From Gnetum montanum (lineage: Eukaryota > Streptophyta > Gnetopsida > Gnetales > Gnetaceae), in contig MNCI01015530.1 of assembly GCA_015680685.1 (NCBI GenBank), positions 716,591 to 780,590 of the forward strand: a stretch of DNA of 64,000 bases. Reading direction: 5' to 3'. The notes beneath the pieces are model-generated. The model saw only the letters and a program-made list of their open reading frames with translations. It searched no databases and had not been told where the DNA came from. The position numbers and the translations under genes were made by a program. This document shows, one piece after another, positions 57,272 to 64,000 of this stretch. How positions within the stretch are numbered: the stretch's first letter is position 1; each line of letters opens with the position of its first letter.

Positions 57272-59682
57272 TAAAACACCATCAATTTCAAGACTCTCCT
57301 GATTCAGCATAGTCCCAAAATTTGGGCAAAGATCTTTGCAAGGGCGGTGTCATATTGGATCGTGCAGACAACGTGGCACCCCAGAAGTCCTAATGCCTGC
57401 GAAGCTACTTCTAAGCCTACTTGCCACCCTCTGTAGCATAGTCAACATAGCATCTAATCATGAGGCTAGTTTGCATGAAAGTGGAACTAGGGGTAGGCCT
57501 TATAGTCTGGCAAATTTTCTATCTCTTGAGCTAATAAGCTTGCTACACCCTCTAGCTTACCTAGCTTGACACTTGACCCAGTTGATGGTTTACCTAGGGA
57601 CCATGCTAGGAGCTGTCGAAGGTGTTTAGGATGGACTAAACAGTTTGGCAAGTTTTCTAACTATGGGACCTGCTACGCTACACTACACTACATAGTGTAG
57701 CAGGCCTTGTGATGACTGATTAGACACCGAAGATGTAGATTGACAATGATTCAGCCTTCCAGGGTACCTGCCCCACTTCATCCTTAAATCATGATTAGCA
57801 TGACACTGGAGAATGTGGAAAATTTTATCAAAAATCATCTTCATTTGAGTGCTACGCTATGGTACACTACATAGTGTAGCATAGCATAGCAAGATTCCAC
57901 TGTGACAATACTTTCGCTTAGATTGTTTTGACAAAGTAAACATGATTTTCCATGCTTCAACCATCCAACATGCTTGCTTTGCTACCATGATAGGATATGA
58001 CTTATATTCCATGAAAAAACATTTGCAAGTTGAATTAGAATTCAAGTTATATTGGGTGCTACACTGTGCTATGCTACACAGTGTAGCACAAAGTAGCAGG
58101 GTTAGAACACACGAAGGTCCCTTGCCAAGTGGTTCTAGTGAAAGAGTTGCACTTGGCGATGCTCCAACCTCCAAGACCGCCTATTCCACTTCGTCCTCGA
58201 GCCCCAAGAAAATGTTTCTTGAGAAAGCATTGCAGATCAAACAGAAATTCATGTCATACTGGTTGCTACACTATGCTATGCTACATAACATAGCACAGCG
58301 TAGCAAGGACACAAAGCACGAAAGTATCCCAAGGATGAACACTGCAAGTCCTAGGACCTTTCAACATGGGAGGTAGGGTTGTCAATTGCTACAGTTGCTT
58401 GCCTAGCTATTCCTTAGATGGATATCTTTAGTTTTTAGGTGGGATTTGTCTCAAAACACTATGCTACACTACGCTATGCAGCATAGTGCAATGTAGCATG
58501 CGGGTGTTTATGCTACGCTAATACACTGGGCGGCGCAAGTAGCCTAACACTCGCATGGAAGCCCCAGGACATCTCCAGTAGCTCTAGAACTTGTTGAAAA
58601 TGATTATTTCTACTCTAGCATCTCTTCAACAGATAAGATCAGTAGTTTTTTTTGTTTTTCACCCCTTGTTAATTCCCAAAGTTGTTCCTATGCTTGACCC
58701 TACCTACAAGAGGAGGGAAGATGTAGTCTTGGAGCACAGGCTCCACTTTGCATTCATTGTTGGCATTATTTGTAAAAAACATGGTAGCTCACTTGATTCT
58801 AGCACATGCAACTTGAATGGTATGGTCACGACTTAGCAGGTTTCATGTTCAACCTTGTTACATTGCAGCGTAGCACATCAGCAGTGTAGCACACTAGCAT
58901 AACACTGCAGCGTAGCATTACATGGTAGTATGACACATCCATTTTTGCACTATGTGGGACCCAGGACATGTGGCATCCAAATGATGTCTCTCTCCCCTTC
59001 TAGCTCTATAAATATCCCAGCGAACAATGTTCAAAGGGTTTGCTTTTGGACTTGGCTTTCTTGCGATTGGCACTTTGGCATTTGGCTTTCTGGCAATTAG
59101 CTTTGGCAAAGAGGTTGGCAAGCAAAAGGCTAACAAACAACCCAACAGTAGTACCTCCTGAATCTCTCCTAGCCTAGCAAGCACTGGTTGATCAGCTCTA
59201 GTTAGTAGGCTATTGGTAGTAGTCAAGGAGTTGTGACTATACTGTTACATTGTAAGCTAAGCCCCTACACACTGCCCATCAGTTGTACCCATCAGTTGTA
59301 CACCTTCTTCAACCAAACGAAGATCAAATCCCCCAAATTTGGGGTGGTGCATTCTCTCACTTCAGCTCATTTTATTTCATCTTGCTATATTTTGCATCAT
59401 TGTCTATGGGTTTACATTCATTGCTAGCTTACAAATTTTTTGCTACCCTTTTACTATCCTGTGTGTTACGGCTTTCTACACTTCAATATCCATGCATGAC
59501 GTCTTAAAATAAATGTTCATGAAAGGTTATTGTACACTGACTAAGTCCTTGTCTGATTGACTAGACCATTCAGGGCACCCTATTTTTGTTTTCTCTAGCA
59601 CAGCCCTCACACAGATCTGGGGTTAGGCTATATGCCAAGTAACCTCTCGGTGTTCCAGCCATCGACGTTTTCAACTGTTACA
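57272..59682 (+). mobile_element. 3' LTR of 16.6-kb element
   Basis: About 2.41 kb. It starts after the purine-rich aaagaggggccat. The TATA-like tataaatat at about 59006 corresponds to the 5' copy at about 44766, and the LTR ends ctgttaca. A short duplication ccatcagttgtac (about 59276-59300) is private to this copy. Confidence 0.9.
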
Positions 59683-59813
59683 CCTTGCAAAAAATGCCTA
59701 GCCAGTTTACTCATATATACAAACTCTCGTGTATCATCCCAACTATTCATGAAACATTGAAAATTACTAGTTATACTAGATAATTAAGAGCTATTCAACA
59801 TTATAAAGACCAC

Positions 59814-62090
59814 TTAAAATTTGATATGGAAGCAAGATTTCTAAATTCCATTGTCATGATGGCAAAGGAACTTGCCTCATGGCAGGAAATGGATGATCAT
59901 AACATTGATGCAATCTCAAAAGTAGCTCCAAAATGGATGCATAGTTGTGAAGAACTTTACCTTGAGCTACAAACTCATCCAACCTCACCTACAAATACAA
60001 GTGTAATAAAATCAAATATTTTCATTTGCTAATATACTACAAAAGTAAAGGTGGAAGTAGTATACTATCCTTCATCACACATCAACATGAGGTTACAATG
60101 TTTGAGTTTAAATGGAGCATTTGTGTAGAAGTTACCTTTGACCTTTTATAGAGAGCCATATAAAAGTCATTTTTAGCCTCAGAAAAATTGCATTCAATGA
60201 CATGCTAATCAATCAGAGAAAGAACAAGCATGGGCATGAGATTCAAAGAATAGGAAGTCAGAAAAGTGTGCTGGTCTTTGAACCATGTTTGTTAAAAATG
60301 TATGGGAATGGGATCCTACCTGCCATCTTTGTCAAGACTATCTTTAGTCCTTTGTAACATCAACCTTCATAACATCAATGAGCTTAAGACAACCTATACT
60401 AGATTTAAACCACATTTTCCCCCTTCCTCTTAAGGATTTTGAATTAACTTCTACCACCTACAAGCACCTCCAAAATCTTGCAGACTAAGCATTGTGGGAA
60501 TTGCTATTAAAAATACCAACCCATTTAAGTAGTGCTCTGTTTTCCACATGTTAATTTTTAGTAACATATGTGGAAAGCAACTAGCCAGGTATATTAAATG
60601 GCTTCAAATCAACTTCTCATGATGCTAAGTATCATATATGTTACAATTGATTTTATCTGTGGCAATAAAAAATAGGAAGGTATACAATCAGGTTCCAACT
60701 AATACAGGAATGGTTCTACTTAATAAAATGGTAAAGAATGTAAACAGAAGGAGGTTGAAGAACCCACCATCCCCACTTGCCCCGTGGTTCAATCCGCAGG
60801 AAATTGATGAGGGTATATATATCTTCCAATTTATTCTACAAGTGAGAACAAAAATTCTTCTTTTTATTATCAGTGTGAAAACTAATGCACTAGTAGAGCT
60901 CTTAAATGGAACAATGCATCACCTTCCTTTCTCTTAACCACACACTTGAATTGGAGTGCTTGTTAAGCATGATTGAAAATTAGTAGTAAGATCAAATGCA
61001 ACTTGAGATACTTGGCACTTCAACTTTATTGTATGTGCCTCTTCAAAAATAATACTAAACCAATGTATGGAATGAAGCACTCTTTCTTCTTGATTTTTTT
61101 GTTAATGTAGTTATGATTGGGATGATAAGGTGAACAACTTAATGTAGTGTTGGAAATAATAGAATAAATAAAAACTAAAAAGGATAGAGTACCTTTGAAC
61201 TGCGTGCTGAGCGTAATACACCATATGTAGTTAAGACAACATCATACTTCAATAGCTCTCTAGGATCAGTCCATTTGCTCTAACCATAATGAACATAAAC
61301 TGAGAAGGATCCATGACTAGCATGAGTTTTGAATTTAGTCTAGATACAACAAAAAAATAAAGGCCAATGTGTAACAAACATAAATTTTGAACATAAATCC
61401 TTGATATTTGAATCGGTATATGAATCACCACCAGCTAGCCATACCTACAACTATCCAAGAAATGTCATAGGGCATACTACAAGGGTGCCTCCCCCTCTGT
61501 GAATATAATTTTTCCACTTTTCATATTGATTTTGTGTTTTTGATATGGTTACTACTTGTAAGTCAGTTGTAGGATGTTTGAGGGTACTAAAAATTTCTAT
61601 CTCGGTCACTACGCGACTACCACCATAGTCGGTAGCCATGCTTCGGCAAAGAGGATCACCTACATTTTTTACATGCCGCAGAGATTGTCCAATCATGAGC
61701 ATTAGCACACTACCATGGTGTAGGCAGTAACAATATACAGAGTTTCTAAGACCATCGAAACTTATCTTTGCATTTTGTTGAAAAATATTCTTCACAATCA
61801 ACTGCAGCATCCAGGTCCATCATAACATACCATAAAACACGTCCAAAATCACTATAATATTTTCCTGATCATAAATAGTCGTGGAGCATTGAGCATCATT
61901 GCAATCATAGTTGGGAAACAAGCAAATCATGGATGAAATGAATTACGATGAACATAAAATGATAAAAACACCTGATAATTTTGTAGGCATGGTAGTTGCA
62001 GTGTAGGTGCCCTGTTGCATTGGACCATCCAAGCAATTGAATCTAGTTCCAAATTTTTTCTCCTTTCTTTTTGTCCTGCTTTAACACTTC
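59814..62090 (-). pseudogene. RAD5: RAD5A-like SNF2/RING helicase, ATPase-core exons
   Basis: Exons in minus order: 61972-62090 (WMVQ region), 61445-61815 (degenerate Walker A GLRNS for GLGKT; GGTLVVCPMTFLG), 61193-61339 (FSVYVHYG, YDVVLTTYGVL), 60946-61090 (FEEAHTIK for DEAH; CLTSTPIQ), 60768-60835 (KLEDIYTLINFLRIEP), 60320-60457 (TKDSLDKDGR), 60136-60235 (HVIECNFSEAKNDFYMALYK) and 59814-59988 (QGKVLHNYASILELLLRLHQ). Outer limits of the first, second and fourth are approximate. Most junctions keep GT and AG; the acceptor before 60235 reads AT. Many Gln and Trp codons are TAG or TAA, and frames shift repeatedly. Walker A and DEAH are both altered, so ATPase activity would be lost. HIRAN-coding exons were not recognised upstream. 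Confidence 0.88.
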
Positions 62091-62099
62091 CAGTGTCTT

Positions 62100-62785
62100 T
62101 GAGAGAAATTATCCCTTTGTTCTCATATCCAAATATATTTGAGTGGAAGTAAATATACTGGACAAAAATATACATGGATCCTAAAGAAGAATATTAGGCC
62201 CCAAACCCTTCCAGGATGCCAAAGGGTGATGCAATCTCACTCTCCAAGGAACCCTTTTATGTCTTCTCATTCTACGGATACATTCCAGTGAGGTGACTTG
62301 AGAACCACCAGATTATGATTCTTGAGCAAGTCATGAAATTAATCATTCAAAATTTGCGCTGCAATTCCTGCTCATGACACCAAGATGCATAATTCCCTGT
62401 AAATGTAGCTACAATATCTATCATATGCCATTCCAACTTAATGGTTAGTTAACTGTTGCAGAATTCTTCACGTGAAAGCGCATAATCCTCCTTCAATAGT
62501 TTCAGTTCGTTAGGATTCTGTACCTCACCATTTGCAAATAAGTCCACCTGTTCCATGAAATTGCCAAAATGTGCCAATATTTCTACCCCCTTTAAAAGGC
62601 TTAAAAAAAATTATGCAAGCCCCATTTTAAAATTGAACTGTACTTGAAGCTTTTGTTGAACTTTTTACAGCTGAAAAGATAAATCTTTTTGGAGGAAAAT
62701 TCCCATCAAACATAAGGCTTGGTGGTATAAAAACCTCATTCCTAAAAGAAAAAAAAAATGTACATTATCAAATCCTTTATTCATG
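62100..62785 (-). other. Unassigned, partly coding-like stretch
   Basis: Higher GC than its surroundings. The minus strand reads FMEQVDLFANGEVQNPNELK, then KLLKEDYALSREEF, at about 62465-62570, followed by a stop. I do not recognise it. It could be an upstream exon of the RAD5 relic's locus or the far end of the protease-RNase H element. Confidence 0.3.
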
Positions 62786-62787
62786 GA

Positions 62788-63348
62788 CTATTCTTGAGAT
62801 GGGAAGAGAATGATGAAGGTTACTCTGGTAGGAATCCTCATATCTCTAACCTTCTCATAAGCAATCTCTGAAGTGATGAATGCTGTTCTATTATTTTCTG
62901 GTACTGATGGCTGATGTTCTTCTTCAATCATTACATCTTTGTAATTTTTTATTATTTGCATATCCAATGCTGAAGCTACCTTTGCCAAATCATCTGCTAT
63001 AAGATTCTTTGCTCTATTTATATGCTTTATTTGGCAATGTTGAAAATGATCTAACATATTACAAGCAAGTTGCTTATAAGGTCTTAAGAATGAGCTCTTT
63101 GCTACACAGTTACCCTTTACTTGTTCACAAACTAATCTTGAGTCTCCTTTTATAGTGGTTACTCTGATCTTTTTGTCTAGAGCTATTCTTATACCAATAC
63201 ATAAAGCTTCATACTCAGCTTTGTTGTTAGTACAAGGGAAAGATAGATGAATTACCTTGAGAATTTTAGGCGAATCATTCCTTAATATAACTATATCGAC
63301 TCCTACAGCTTTTGAATTACATGAACCATCAAAATATAACTCTCATTT
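62788..63348 (-). pseudogene. RNase H (RVT_3-type) domain of retroelement polyprotein
   Basis: About 186 residues stay open after a TGA at about 63347, where Trp would be expected. The DEDD set is visible: ELYFDGSCNSK (Asp), NNKAEYEALCIG (Glu), IKGDSRLVCEQV (Asp) and NLIADDLAKVAS (Asp). The tail EEEHQPSVPEN resembles the linker after the additional RNase H of plant gypsy polyproteins. It lies directly downstream of the protease, with no RT between them. Confidence 0.8.
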
Positions 63349-63479
63349 ATCCTCATTCTTTGATTGTTATTTTTTAGAACTATAATTTTCTTGGAGTGTA
63401 CAAATTTTGTTTTCAACACCTCCTTTTTCATCCATTTTACTTTTTTCATTTGAAGTAATGTTATCAATTATCAAAGGTT

Positions 63480-64000
63480 CACTATAGATGTATATAGATG
63501 TATATTTGATTTGGTTCTCCTTTCCAAGGTAACGACATGTGAGAATAATCTATTGATATGTAACTTGAGAAATTCTTACTCCAACTTCTACTCAATAAGA
63601 TACTATGTGAATCTGGCATATCTACCACTTGAATAGTTACTCTACTTTTGATGCGGGGTTCAGACGCAATTTCCAATAGGACATTTGGTAATTGACCCAC
63701 AATCTTCACTCTAATTTTATCCACTTGAACAATCATTTTATTTTATTTTTCAGGAATCAAACCAATTTTCTTACATATAAACAATGGCATTATAGTAGAC
63801 GTAGCTACAGAATCAATCAAACAATTGTGTAAGTATTTATCCTTTAATTTTATTTTCAAAAGAAAAGGAGGAGCTTCCTTATCATACGAGGTCTTTAATT
63901 TCTCATCATTATTAGACACATAAATTAACTCTGATTCTCTAACTCTCCTTTTACCTTTAATGAACTCTAAAGCCTTTCTTTGCTGATCTCCTATTTGAAG
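63480..64000 (-). pseudogene. Retropepsin-like protease of the same polyprotein
   Basis: The minus strand reads CLIDSVATSTIMPLFICKKI at about 63800-63745 (active-site DSGAT reads DSVAT), then VDMPDSHSILLSRSWSKNF and SHMSLPWKGEPNQI. This is the protease type that precedes an RNase H in some plant gypsy polyproteins. A TAA at about 63737 and a shift near the tatatagatg repeat (63480-63505) break it. The 5' part continues past the window's right end. Confidence 0.75.

Larger units (their letters stand above)
43082..59682 (+). mobile_element. 16.6-kb Tat-like Ty3/gypsy element lacking RT, RNase H and integrase core
   Basis: LTRs at 43082-45442 and 57272-59682 begin TGAAACATAATCAATTTC / TAAAACACCATCAATTTC and end GCTACA / GTTACA. 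Flanks CCCTG (43077-43081) and CCTTG (59683-59687) fit a 5-bp target duplication with one change. Inside, in plus order: primer-binding site, repeat-rich leader, gag-protease, spaced tandem repeat, antisense gene, motif array, integrase tail, trailer and PPT. RT, RNase H and integrase core are missing between 49750 and 56087. It sits on the RING-exon splice acceptor of the RAD5 relic. Confidence 0.88.

Noticed and set aside
59826-60032. Plus-strand open frame of 68 codons with coding-like composition
   Set aside because: The minus strand of the same bases reads QGKVLHNYASILELLLRLHQ, a strongly conserved RAD5A exon. The plus frame is its shadow.

Overview
This window reads as a stretch of a large, repeat-swollen plant nuclear genome, most like a gymnosperm or another big-genome land plant. 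Ty3/gypsy elements of the Athila, Tat and chromovirus types dominate it. The only cellular genes are scattered exons of plant-type proteins separated by AT-rich introns, and there is no bacterial gene organisation. The species call is inference; the element and gene families are read from the sequence.

Layout. 1-3960 holds the 3' end of a decayed Tat-like element: integrase tail, repeat-bearing trailer, polypurine tract (PPT) and LTR. 4060-13970 is a 5'-truncated, heavily decayed Athila-like element: protease, reverse transcriptase (RT), RNase H, integrase, a third coiled-coil ORF, PPT and 3' LTR. 13976-16570 is a 5'-truncated L1-type LINE. 16600-22040 is AT-rich, with small duplications and one assembly join. 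22041-24034 is a relic of a KDM3/JMJ25-type JmjC histone demethylase gene. 26301-33748 is a complete, comparatively young non-autonomous LTR element with matching 5-bp target-site duplications and an intact 1122-residue Gag-protease ORF on the minus strand. A single exon of a plant-type histidyl-tRNA synthetase (33882-33999, minus) follows it, then chromovirus, RTE-LINE and SINE-like fragments.

From 42023 to about 62090 the minus strand carries at least ten exons of a RAD5A-like SNF2/RING DNA-repair helicase, in order and mostly with recognisable splice sites, but broken by stops, frameshifts and lost catalytic residues. A 16.6-kb Tat-like element (43082-59682) sits exactly on the 3' splice acceptor of the RING exon. 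That element has 2.4-kb LTRs and a gag-protease region. It has lost RT, RNase H and most of integrase. Where they would lie it carries a spaced tandem repeat and an antisense, apparently intron-containing gene (50694-54119), whose upstream side is packed with TAGCGTAGCA-like motifs also abundant in the LTRs. 62788-64000 holds a separate protease-plus-RNase H polyprotein fragment on the minus strand.

In-frame stops in the old elements and gene relics are nearly all TAG, TAA or TGA where CAG, CAA, CGA or TGG would be expected. This is the pattern left by C-to-T decay of methylated DNA. The only long intact coding frame is the Gag-protease ORF at 29224-32592. The most unusual structures are the antisense spliced gene in the 16.6-kb element, the insertion on the RAD5 acceptor, the intact Gag-protease non-autonomous element, and a near-perfect 38-bp-arm palindrome at 25469-25545.
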